Below are positions 25,170-32,349 of a stretch of DNA of 32,349 bases, piece by piece; the stretch's first letter is position 1; every line of letters starts with the position of its first letter. The DNA lies in contig JAQTSO010000008.1 in NCBI GenBank assembly GCA_028711215.1, positions 16,625 to 48,973 of the forward strand, given 5' to 3'. Origin of the DNA: Endomicrobiaceae bacterium. Its GTDB lineage: Bacteria > Elusimicrobiota > Endomicrobiia > Endomicrobiales > Endomicrobiaceae. The translations under genes and the position numbers were made by a program. The notes below the pieces were generated by a model. It saw only the letters and a program-made list of their open reading frames with translations, had not been told where the DNA came from and searched no databases.

Positions 25170-26251
25170 AAATATATTTATATATATCAAAACAATTTTT
25201 AAAACCTCTGTTTTTTACAACTTTTGCGTTCGGTTTTATAGTACTGATTTCAGAATTATTCAGAGAAATGAATTTTTACATGGAAAAAAAGACCCCATTT
25301 TTAATTATTCTTGAATATTTATTTCTAAACTTTCCATGGTGGTCTATAGATGTTTTTGCATTATCAGTTTTACTTGCTTTATTGTTTTCTTTGGGGGATT
25401 TGGCAAAAAGGAATGAAATAACAATTTTAAAAGCATCGGGTATTAATGTTTGGAATATCATTTTTCTTTTTCTGTTTTTAGGGTTTTCTCTGGGAATAAT
25501 AGATTTTGCAGCAAGAGAATTTATAATACCGAAAACGGTCACGGAAGCTTCATATGTAAGAAATGTGAAAATAGAAAAAAATCAGGATGATGAAAATTTA
25601 ACAGGTGAATATAAAAACATCATAGTTGCGCTTAAAGATAACACAAGAATGTCTATAGGCTATCTTAACGTACAAGAAGGATATATGAGAAATATTATAA
25701 TAGACGAGTATTATAATAATTTTTATCTTAAAAAGAATATAGTAGTCGGAGAGGCTCTTTATAACAATCACGGTTGGTTATTAAAAAACGGAGTTGAACG
25801 TAAATTTGATAATTCAAACAAGTGGGAAGAAAAATATTTTCAAAATAAAATTTATCCAATTTCCGTTAAACCAAATGATTTTGTTGTAAAGGATATAAGA
25901 TACGAGCAAATGAATTTGAAGGATTTCAAAGAATATATTCAAAAAAACCAGATGTTAGGTAAAAACACACTAAAAGACCAGATAAAATATAATATGCGTT
26001 TTGCGGGGGTATTCTGCCACATCATTGTTATGATGATAGGTATTCCTTTTGCACTTGGACTTGGAAAAAGATTTGGTAAAATAATAAGTTTTACAGTTGC
26101 ACTTATGTTGTCATTTATATACTGGACCCTTCAGGGGTTTGCATTAACTCTCGGGGAAAATCAGGTTTTAAGCATAACTCTTGCAGCTTGGTTGCCAAAT
26201 ATAATATTTTGCGTAATCGGGATATATCTGTTATCAAGGATAAAAACATAG
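25166..26251 (+). CDS. lptG: LptF/LptG-family (YjgP/YjgQ) lipopolysaccharide export permease
   Basis: 361 residues, same fold as the previous protein: membrane segments at about 12-32, 46-78, 96-114 and three at the C-terminus (about 276-355). The motif KRNEITILKASGIN follows the second segment. The polar middle part (about 120-270) should be periplasmic. The start is coupled through ATGA with the preceding gene, the usual arrangement of lptF-lptG. LptF and LptG form the heterodimeric membrane part of the LPS extractor, which indicates an outer membrane carrying LPS or a similar glycolipid. F versus G is assigned from gene order. Confidence 0.85.
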   Translation: MKIYLYISKQFLKPLFFTTFAFGFIVLISELFREMNFYMEKKTPFLIILEYLFLNFPWWSIDVFALSVLLALLFSLGDLAKRNEITILKASGINVWNIIFLFLFLGFSLGIIDFAAREFIIPKTVTEASYVRNVKIEKNQDDENLTGEYKNIIVALKDNTRMSIGYLNVQEGYMRNIIIDEYYNNFYLKKNIVVGEALYNNHGWLLKNGVERKFDNSNKWEEKYFQNKIYPISVKPNDFVVKDIRYEQMNLKDFKEYIQKNQMLGKNTLKDQIKYNMRFAGVFCHIIVMMIGIPFALGLGKRFGKIISFTVALMLSFIYWTLQGFALTLGENQVLSITLAAWLPNIIFCVIGIYLLSRIKT

Positions 26252-26276
26252 TATAATATCTGTCAGGAAAATAAAA

Positions 26277-27080
26277 ATGAATAGAAAATCGGCGATAGGA
26301 ATTTTTGATTCGGGGTTGGGCGGACTTACGGTAATGTCTGCCGTGACAAAGTTGATGCCAAAAGAAAATATAATATATTTCGGCGATACCGCACATGTTC
26401 CGTACGGTTCAAAATCAAAGAAAGTTGTTACGGATTTTTCTTTAGGGATATCAAAATTTTTAGTAAAACATAATGTTAAAATTATAGTTGTTGCTTGTAA
26501 TACTGCCTCGGCATTCAGTCTGGATATATTAAAAAATAATATAAAAGTTCCTGTCATAGGGGTTATCAGAGCCGGTTCAGTTATGGCGGTTAAAAAAACA
26601 AAAAATAAGAAAATCGGGATTATAGGCACGGAAGGAACAATTAAAAGCAAAGCCTATATAAAAGAAATTAAAAAATATGACAAATCAATTCAAACTTTTT
26701 CACAGGCTTGTCCGTTGTTTGTTCCGCTTGTCGAAGAAGGCTGGTTTGATAAAAAAATTACAAAAGATATAATAAAAGAGTATTTGGTAAATACCGTAAA
26801 TAAAAAAATTGATACAATTATACTCGGCTGTACTCATTATCCGCTGTTGAAAAAGTCAATACGGCAGGTAATAGGCGAACACATAAACATAGTGGATTCA
26901 GCAGTTGCAGTAGCTTATGAGGTAAAAAAACTTTTGCATGAACAAAATATTGAAAACAACTCAGGAAAAGGCAAATATATTTTTTATGTCAGTGATTGTC
27001 CTGAAAAGTTCAAAAAATTAGGAAGTAATTTTTTTCCCCAAAAAATTAAAAATGTAAAAAAAGTGGAGATAGATAAATAA
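26277..27080 (+). CDS. murI: Glutamate racemase
   Basis: 267 residues, normal length. It interconverts L- and D-glutamate to supply D-Glu for peptidoglycan in the cytoplasm, without a cofactor. All signatures are present: GIFDSGLGGLTV (D11, S12), FGDTAHVPYG, VACNTAS with catalytic C74, and GCTHYP with catalytic C185. ATG 26277 has AGGA (26265-26268) eight bases upstream. The stop overlaps the queD start by one base (TAATG), so murI and the queuosine genes are probably co-transcribed. A TATAAT at 26252-26257 just after the lptG stop could be an internal -10, without a good -35. Confidence 0.96.
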   Translation: MNRKSAIGIFDSGLGGLTVMSAVTKLMPKENIIYFGDTAHVPYGSKSKKVVTDFSLGISKFLVKHNVKIIVVACNTASAFSLDILKNNIKVPVIGVIRAGSVMAVKKTKNKKIGIIGTEGTIKSKAYIKEIKKYDKSIQTFSQACPLFVPLVEEGWFDKKITKDIIKEYLVNTVNKKIDTIILGCTHYPLLKKSIRQVIGEHINIVDSAVAVAYEVKKLLHEQNIENNSGKGKYIFYVSDCPEKFKKLGSNFFPQKIKNVKKVEIDK

Positions 27081-27448
27081 TGAAATATAAACTTTCGGTA
27101 TTTGATAATTTTTCTTCGGCTCATTTTCTAAGAGACTATAAGGGTAAGTGTGAAAATTTACACGGACATAACTGGAAAGTCAGAGTTTGTTTAACAGGGA
27201 CTAAGCTGGATTCAAGCGGGATGCTTATTGATTTTACGGATATAAAAAAACATTTGGCTCTTATTATGACGGGATTAGATCACAAATGTTTGAATGAAAC
27301 ACCGCCGTTTGATAAAACAAATCCGACAGCAGAAAATATTGCAACTTATATATTTAAACAAATAAAAAAATTGGAGACAGATGATATAAAAGTTCACGAA
27401 GTGGAAGTATGGGAAAGTGAAACTTCATCTGCAATTGTATGCGAATGA
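27080..27448 (+). CDS. queD: 6-carboxy-5,6,7,8-tetrahydropterin synthase
   Basis: 122 residues, normal for the short bacterial QueD/PTPS family. It converts dihydroneopterin triphosphate to 6-carboxytetrahydropterin in the 7-deazaguanine pathway. The zinc ligands H15, H28 and H30 (SSAHF, LHGHNW) and the catalytic Cys C24 (GKCENLHGH) are present, as are GMLIDFTDIK, LDHKCLNE, PTAENIA and HEVEVWE. QueD rather than eukaryote-type PTPS is supported by queC and queE directly downstream. GGAG at 27065-27068 inside murI is the likely ribosome site. Confidence 0.95.
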   Translation: MKYKLSVFDNFSSAHFLRDYKGKCENLHGHNWKVRVCLTGTKLDSSGMLIDFTDIKKHLALIMTGLDHKCLNETPPFDKTNPTAENIATYIFKQIKKLETDDIKVHEVEVWESETSSAIVCE

Positions 27449-28107
27449 AAAATAAAGCCGTAATTTTATTATCAGGCGGACTTGATTCTACTACAGTTTT
27501 ATATTATGCGCTGTCAAGAAAATATGAATGTCATTGTTTAATTTTTGACTATGGACAAAAACATAAAAAAGAAATAAAAACCGCAATGAAAATAGCAAAA
27601 ATGCTGAAATTAAATTACAGTGTTATAAAAATATCAATGCCGTGGTGTAAAAGTTCTCTTGTTGATGAATCGCTTGAAATTCCAAACCATAAGACTATAA
27701 AAAAAGGATATGTCCCGACAACATATGTCCCCGGCAGAAATACAATATTCCTATCGTATGCAATATCATATGCGGAAACAATAAAGGCAAATGCATTATT
27801 TTTAGGTGTAAATGCGGTTGATTTTTCTTCTTATCCGGATTGTACTCCTAAATATTTACAGGCTATGAGAAATGTTTTGAAAGCATTGGAAAATAATATA
27901 GAAATTTTTGCCCCGATAGAAAAAATGTCAAAGACACAGATAATAAAATTGGGTTTAAAATTAAAAGTTCCGTATCAATACACTTGGACGTGTTATAACG
28001 GGACAAAAAGACCGTGCGGAACATGTGATTCCTGTAAATTAAGAGCAAAAGGTTTTAAAGAGGTTGGAATAGATGATCCTGCAATCAAAAAAAGCTCCGG
28101 TAAGTGA
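27445..28107 (+). CDS. queC: 7-cyano-7-deazaguanine synthase
   Basis: 220 residues from ATG 27445, which forms an ATGA overlap with the queD stop; an ATG six bases earlier (27439) is an alternative. QueC turns 7-carboxy-7-deazaguanine into preQ0, using ATP and ammonia. The PP-loop SGGLDST is near residues 10-16. TTYVPGRN and NAVDFSSYPDC are family motifs. The four zinc cysteines are C183, C191, C194 and C197 (TCYN...PCGTCDSC). The gene overlaps queE by 35 bases. Confidence 0.95.
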   Translation: MKNKAVILLSGGLDSTTVLYYALSRKYECHCLIFDYGQKHKKEIKTAMKIAKMLKLNYSVIKISMPWCKSSLVDESLEIPNHKTIKKGYVPTTYVPGRNTIFLSYAISYAETIKANALFLGVNAVDFSSYPDCTPKYLQAMRNVLKALENNIEIFAPIEKMSKTQIIKLGLKLKVPYQYTWTCYNGTKRPCGTCDSCKLRAKGFKEVGIDDPAIKKSSGK

Positions 28108-28786
28108 AATATTTTTTTCATATCAAGGTGAAGGTGTGTATGCAGGTTTACCGCAAATATTTGTCAGATTTGTCGGTTGTAATTTGCAGTGCAATTACTG
28201 TGATACAGAATACGCCAAACAAAGTGATGCCGAAACAAAATACCATACTCAGTCAGAAATTTATAGAATAATCCTTAAAATTTATAAAAAACATAAAAAA
28301 AGTTTTTTTGAAAAAATTCCTTCAGTATCTTTTACCGGGGGAGAACCGCTAATTCATGCAGATTTTTTAATGATTTTGTTGAAGCAGTTGAAAAAAGATA
28401 AATTCAATATTTATCTTGAAACAAACGGTTCTTTGCCGGAACAACTAAATAAAATATCTCAGTACTGTGATGTAGTTTCAATGGATATAAAATTAAAGTC
28501 GGCATGTAAAAAAGATTTATTAAATACACACAAGAAGTTTTTAAAAATCGCAAAAGATAAGACTTTTGTAAAAATAGTTGTTTCAAAAGATACTAAAAGA
28601 CATGAATTTATAAGCGCGGTGGATTTAGTTTCAAGTATATCGAAAAATATAAAAGTAGTTATACAGCCGGATACGAACGGTAAAAATTTCTTGATGAATA
28701 TTTTTGAATTTTATAATCTTGCAACAAAAAAAATTAAAGATGTCAGGATTTTACCACAGATGCATAAAATATGGAAGGTAAGATAA
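28073..28786 (+). CDS. queE: 7-carboxy-7-deazaguanine synthase
   Basis: 237 residues. A radical SAM enzyme that converts 6-carboxytetrahydropterin to 7-carboxy-7-deazaguanine. The start at 28073 is supported because the conserved N-terminus (SEIFFSYQGEGVYAG) begins at residue 11 and no later Met precedes it; AGAGG is just upstream inside queC. Cluster cysteines are C36, C40 and C43 (CNLQCNYC), a plain CX3CX2C (many QueE have a longer first spacing). FTGGEP is at about 88-92 and ETNGS follows. It is unrelated in sequence to the radical SAM block upstream. Queuosine itself would also need queF, tgt, queA and queG/H, not in this window. Confidence 0.94.
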   Translation: MILQSKKAPVSEIFFSYQGEGVYAGLPQIFVRFVGCNLQCNYCDTEYAKQSDAETKYHTQSEIYRIILKIYKKHKKSFFEKIPSVSFTGGEPLIHADFLMILLKQLKKDKFNIYLETNGSLPEQLNKISQYCDVVSMDIKLKSACKKDLLNTHKKFLKIAKDKTFVKIVVSKDTKRHEFISAVDLVSSISKNIKVVIQPDTNGKNFLMNIFEFYNLATKKIKDVRILPQMHKIWKVR

Positions 28787-29470
28787 ATGTCTTTATTTAA
28801 AAAAGAACTTTCGTATTTTGCCGATAAAATTATAAATCTTCTTAAACAGAATGATTTGTTTGCAACTTTTGATGATACATCATTCAAAGACTACCTTGTT
28901 CAAGTATCAATAAAAAACAAACTTGTAAATTTAGGCAAAATAAATATTTATTATAAACCGTCAAAAAAATCATATTCTCTTGTTAATTCCAATATAAAAA
29001 ATGAAGATGTTGTTAGAATAATAAACAAATGTTGGGATATGGCAAACGGATTTGAAACACATGCCGAAGATTCAGGAATATATGAAGCATTTGTTGACGG
29101 TTCATATATCAACGGAAAAACCGGTTGCGGGGCAGTTATATTTTTAGGTAATAAAAAGATAAAAGAAATATCAAAAAATATTGAAGATACAAGTACCAGA
29201 CAATTCGGCGGCGAATTATGTGCAGTTATAGAAGTTATAAATTGGTGTAAAAAAAATGATATCAAAAAATTAAGAATAAATTATGATTATCTCGGGATAG
29301 AATATTTTGCAAACGGAAAATGGAAAGCAAAAAATAAATTAGCGCAAGAATATACCGAAATTGTTTCTTCATCGGATATTGATATTTTTTGGAGAAAAAT
29401 TAAAAGTCATACCGGTAACACAAAGAACGATATTGCGGATAAATTAGCCAAAGCAGGGGCAATGTCATGA
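28787..29470 (+). CDS. Ribonuclease HI-family protein with an extra N-terminal domain
   Basis: 227 residues. The C-terminal ~130 residues are a type 1 RNase H: acidic residues D104 (FVDGSY), E143 (GGELCAV), D167 (NYDYLGIE) and D218 (ten residues after H208 in SHTGNTKND) fit the DEDD metal site that cuts RNA in RNA-DNA hybrids. YDYLGIEYFANGKWK is the wording seen in RNase H proteins carrying extra N-terminal domains. Residues 1-95 are not RNase H; they include GKINIYYKPSKKSYSL and predicted helices, and I do not recognise the domain. It follows queE without any gap. Cellular role: probably removal of RNA-DNA hybrids. Confidence 0.85.
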   Translation: MSLFKKELSYFADKIINLLKQNDLFATFDDTSFKDYLVQVSIKNKLVNLGKINIYYKPSKKSYSLVNSNIKNEDVVRIINKCWDMANGFETHAEDSGIYEAFVDGSYINGKTGCGAVIFLGNKKIKEISKNIEDTSTRQFGGELCAVIEVINWCKKNDIKKLRINYDYLGIEYFANGKWKAKNKLAQEYTEIVSSSDIDIFWRKIKSHTGNTKNDIADKLAKAGAMS

Positions 29471-29501
29471 AAAAATATTTCTGAAGAAAATCAAAAAATC
29501 A

Positions 29502-29530
29502 TTGAATTTTATATATAAAAAATGTAAAAT
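29502..29530 (+). promoter_or_regulatory. Promoter of secA
   Basis: TTGAAT (29502-29507), a 17-base spacer and TAAAAT (29525-29530) fit a housekeeping sigma factor. The predicted start near 29537 gives a ~30-base leader carrying AGGAG at 29558-29562, five bases before ATG 29568. It lies in the 97-base gap after the RNase H gene. Confidence 0.6.
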
Positions 29531-29567
29531 TTTATTCATAAATTAGTATTGAGTATGAGGAGATATA

Positions 29568-32186
29568 ATGATTAAGGGATTAATAGGTGCGATATTTGGC
29601 TCACAAAACGAAAGAGATATAAAAAAAATCAGACCGATAGTAGATAAAATAAATGCCTTTGAACCGGCAATAGAAAAACTTACCGATGAAGAATTAAAAT
29701 CAAAAACACAAGAGTTTAAAGAAAGATTACAAAATGGACAAACTTTAAATGATATTTTGCCTGAAGCATTTGCATGTGTGAGGGAAGCTTCAAAGAGGAC
29801 AATCGGATTAAGACATTTTGATGTTCAAATGATGGGCGGTTATATTCTTCACAGCGGAAAAATTGCCGAAATGAGAACAGGGGAAGGAAAAACCTTGGTT
29901 GCTACACTTGCAGTTTATTTAAATGCATTGGAAGGTAAAGGTGTACATGTAGTTACGGTTAATGATTATCTTGCAAAAAGAGATAAGGAATGGATGGAAC
30001 CTATATACAATGCTCTCGGAATGACGGTCGGTAATGTTTGTCACGATGTTACTAATGAAGAAAGAAAACAGGGTTATTTATGCGATATTACCTATGTTAC
30101 AAATAATGAATTAGGTTTTGATTATCTCAGAGATAATATGGTTGTATCAAAAGAACAAAGAGTTTTAAGACCATTACATTATGCAATTATAGATGAAGTC
30201 GACTCTATTTTAATTGATGAAGCAAGAACACCTCTTATAATCTCCGGAGCAGGAGAAAAGTCCACAGATAAATATTATGTTGCTAATAGAATAGTTCCGA
30301 TGTTAAACGGGAGATATATTACAGAAGCTGAAGAAGTGAAAGCAAAATATGACGGTGTTGATTTATCAAAGGGTTATGATTATCTGGTTGATGAAAAAAA
30401 TCATACCGTAGTTTTAACAGAGCAGGGTGTTCAAAAAGCTGAAAGAGTTTTAGGATTAAAGAATCTTTATGATGATATGCAATCGGAATGGGTACATCAT
30501 TTAACGCAGGCAGTAAGAGCACACAATCTTTACAAAAGAGATGTTCAATATGTTGTAAAAGACGGTGAAGTTCTTATTGTAGATGAATTTACGGGAAGAC
30601 TTATGCCCGGCAGAAGATGGTCTGACGGACTTCATCAGGCAGTTGAAGCAAAAGAAAATTTGCAAATAGCAGAAGAAAATCAAACGCTTGCTACGATAAC
30701 ATTTCAAAACTTCTTTAGAATGTATAAAAAAATTGCAGGTATGACCGGTACCGCTTTGACGGAAGCCGGTGAATTCTGGGAAATTTATAAACTTGAAGTT
30801 GTTGAAGTTCCGACAAATAACCCGATGGTCAGAAATGATTATACTGATGTTATATATAGAACAGAAAAAGAAAAATATAATGCGATAGTTGAAGATATTG
30901 AAAAATGCTGGAAAGCAGGACAACCTGTTTTGGTCGGGACAAGGTCAATTGAAAAATCGGAAAAATTAGCAGAAGTTTTAAGAAAAAAAGGTGTTCCCCA
31001 TAATGTTTTAAATGCAAAATTTCATGAACTTGAAGCGCAAATAATTGCCCAAGCCGGTGCAAAAAGTGCAGTAACAATTGCAACAAATATGGCAGGCAGA
31101 GGAACAGATATTGTACTTGGTGCAGGTATTGAAGGACAAAATGAAGAAGTTATAAATGCAGGCGGTTTGTACATAATAGGTACGGAAAGACACGAATCAA
31201 GAAGAATAGACAATCAGTTAAGAGGACGATCAGGAAGACAAGGTGATCCCGGCGCATCACGTTTTTATCTTTCAATGCAGGATGAACTCATGAGACTTTT
31301 TGGCTCTGACAGAATGTCTTCTCTGATGCAAAAACTCGGACTAAAAGAAGGAGAAGATATACAACATCCATGGATATCAAAAGCAGTTGAAAATGCTCAG
31401 AAAAAAGTTGAAGGTATGAATTTTGATATCAGAAAACAACTTATTGATTTTGACAATGTAATGAATAAACAGAGAGAAGCTATATATAGTTTAAGAAATG
31501 AAATTTTAGAAGGTGAAGATGTTTCGGCTACAATACAGGACATGTTGCTTGAATCTGTTGAAGAAAAAGTAGATATGTGGGCTTCTGACAAAACCTATCC
31601 CGAACAGTGGGAATGGTCAAATTTTAAGGCATGGATGGAGAGATCGTTCTCAATAAATTTTGAAATGCCTAATACAGATGACTTGAATCACCTAAACAAA
31701 GAAGTTTTAAAAGAAATTTTGACGGAAAAAATAAAAGAAGCTTATGAAAAAAGAAAAGAATTACTTACGCCTGAAATACTGGGACATATAGAAAGAATGG
31801 TTCTTTTACAGATGATTGACACTGCTTGGAAAGAAAATTTGTATGAATTAGACCAACTCAAAAAAGGTATAGGATTCAGAGCTTATGCTCAAAAAGATCC
31901 AAAAATAGAGTATCAGAAAGAATCATTTATTTTGTTTGACGGTATGATGAAGAGAATTAGAGAAGCCACAATAGAGTATGTATTTAAGGTTCAGGTTAAC
32001 ATTGCCCCTAAACCTGTTTTTAACCAACAAAAAATGGTAGAGGGAAAACCCGCCGACGGAGTTGAGAAAGAAAATAATAATAAAAGTAAAATCAATGCTA
32101 AAGATATAAAAAAAATCGGAAGAAATGATCCCTGTCCATGTGGCAGTGGTAAAAAATATAAGAAATGTTGTGGAGTAAATGTTTAG
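29568..32186 (+). CDS. secA: Protein translocase subunit SecA
   Basis: 872 residues, full length. The ATPase motor drives preproteins through SecYEG. Walker A is MRTGEGKT (102-109), the DEAD-like box is DEVDSILIDEARTP (from D209), and the second motor domain holds GTRSIEKSE, TNMAGRGTDI and QLRGRSGRQGDPG. The scaffold and helical wing follow (ENAQKKVEGMNFDIRKQL, FDNVMNKQREAIY). The C-terminus is an SEC-C zinc tail with C856, C858, C867 and C868 (CPCGSGKKYKKCC), known to bind SecB and lipids. It has its own promoter and the strongest Shine-Dalgarno site in the window. Nothing unusual was seen. Confidence 0.98.
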   Translation: MIKGLIGAIFGSQNERDIKKIRPIVDKINAFEPAIEKLTDEELKSKTQEFKERLQNGQTLNDILPEAFACVREASKRTIGLRHFDVQMMGGYILHSGKIAEMRTGEGKTLVATLAVYLNALEGKGVHVVTVNDYLAKRDKEWMEPIYNALGMTVGNVCHDVTNEERKQGYLCDITYVTNNELGFDYLRDNMVVSKEQRVLRPLHYAIIDEVDSILIDEARTPLIISGAGEKSTDKYYVANRIVPMLNGRYITEAEEVKAKYDGVDLSKGYDYLVDEKNHTVVLTEQGVQKAERVLGLKNLYDDMQSEWVHHLTQAVRAHNLYKRDVQYVVKDGEVLIVDEFTGRLMPGRRWSDGLHQAVEAKENLQIAEENQTLATITFQNFFRMYKKIAGMTGTALTEAGEFWEIYKLEVVEVPTNNPMVRNDYTDVIYRTEKEKYNAIVEDIEKCWKAGQPVLVGTRSIEKSEKLAEVLRKKGVPHNVLNAKFHELEAQIIAQAGAKSAVTIATNMAGRGTDIVLGAGIEGQNEEVINAGGLYIIGTERHESRRIDNQLRGRSGRQGDPGASRFYLSMQDELMRLFGSDRMSSLMQKLGLKEGEDIQHPWISKAVENAQKKVEGMNFDIRKQLIDFDNVMNKQREAIYSLRNEILEGEDVSATIQDMLLESVEEKVDMWASDKTYPEQWEWSNFKAWMERSFSINFEMPNTDDLNHLNKEVLKEILTEKIKEAYEKRKELLTPEILGHIERMVLLQMIDTAWKENLYELDQLKKGIGFRAYAQKDPKIEYQKESFILFDGMMKRIREATIEYVFKVQVNIAPKPVFNQQKMVEGKPADGVEKENNNKSKINAKDIKKIGRNDPCPCGSGKKYKKCCGVNV

Positions 32187-32235
32187 AAAATTATTGTAAA
32201 AATTAAGAAAAAAATAAACGGTAAATAGGTGGGCT

Positions 32236-32325
32236 GTGAGACAATTTAGGTTAAAATACTTTTTGTTGTCTATACTAACAGGTGTCCTTATAGCGTTATC
32301 ATTTCCAAAAATAAATGCTTTTTAT
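32236..32325 (+). CDS. lnt: Apolipoprotein N-acyltransferase, first ~30 codons only
   Basis: A GTG at 32236 opens a frame reading VRQFRLKYFLLSILTGVLIA and then LSFPKINAFY. The first membrane helix followed by L-(S/A)-FP-x2-N is the usual N-terminus of Lnt, the inner-membrane enzyme that adds the third acyl chain to lipoproteins in diderm bacteria. AGGTGG (32227-32232) is close to the GTG (three bases), so the start is uncertain. Real coding sequence stops at about 32325, where adapter sequence begins. The assignment rests on about 30 residues. Confidence 0.55.
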
Positions 32326-32349
32326 AGATCTGAAGAGCGTCGTGTAGGG
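32326..32349. other. Sequencing adapter remnant at the end of the contig
   Basis: The final 24 bases match the start of the reverse complement of the Illumina TruSeq universal adapter with one mismatch: AGATC is followed by T where the adapter has G, then GAAGAGCGTCGTGTAGGG is identical. This is not genomic DNA. Confidence 0.93.

Noticed and set aside
26252-26257. TATAAT after the lptG stop as a murI promoter
   Set aside because: No acceptable -35 at 16-18 bases, and transcription would begin right at the ribosome site; mentioned under murI only.
28073-28786. queE as a fifteenth member of the radical SAM array
   Set aside because: It lacks TPR, junction and SPASM-like domain, has clear QueE motifs and sits with queD and queC.

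Overview
The window comes from a very AT-rich, probably anaerobic, diderm bacterium. Diderm is inferred from two LptF/LptG-family permeases and the beginning of an apolipoprotein N-acyltransferase. Anaerobe is inferred from fifteen radical SAM enzymes, which need oxygen-labile iron-sulfur clusters. The phylum cannot be fixed from what is visible. Elusimicrobiota would fit the gene content, but that is a guess. All recognised genes lie on the + strand.

Region 1 (1-23915) is a head-to-tail block of fourteen radical SAM genes with nothing else between them. Twelve share one plan: an N-terminal helical domain, usually TPR; a junction resembling LNE-x-EI-x3-K-x-ILKSKPR; a radical SAM core with CX3CX2C, then W-x-GGE, then a (I/V)S(I/V)DG-x2-K-x2-YE-x-IR motif; a charged linker of variable length; and a SPASM-like cysteine domain starting C-x2-PW. 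One further gene (1691-3199) is TPR plus a different radical SAM subtype (CNYNCTYC, GGEPT). The last (22527-23915) is a B12-binding-type radical SAM enzyme. Gaps are 1-66 bases and several genes overlap, so the block reads as one long, translationally coupled operon. Its 5' end is cut by the window edge. No precursor peptide, transporter, regulator, glycosyltransferase or mobile element is visible in it. My working idea, which is inference, is that these enzymes modify one large substrate or a set of related substrates encoded elsewhere, with the TPR domains acting as docking surfaces.

Region 2 (24066-29470) is ordinary housekeeping: two LptF/LptG-family genes (lipopolysaccharide export), murI (D-glutamate for peptidoglycan), queD-queC-queE (7-deazaguanine pathway to queuosine) and an RNase HI with an unusual N-terminal domain. 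Most of these genes abut or overlap. A near-consensus extended -10 box lies just before the first.

Region 3 (29471-32349) holds secA behind its own recognisable promoter and strong Shine-Dalgarno site, followed by the first codons of lnt. The last 24 bases are almost identical to an Illumina TruSeq adapter, so the window ends in an assembly artefact and not in genomic sequence.
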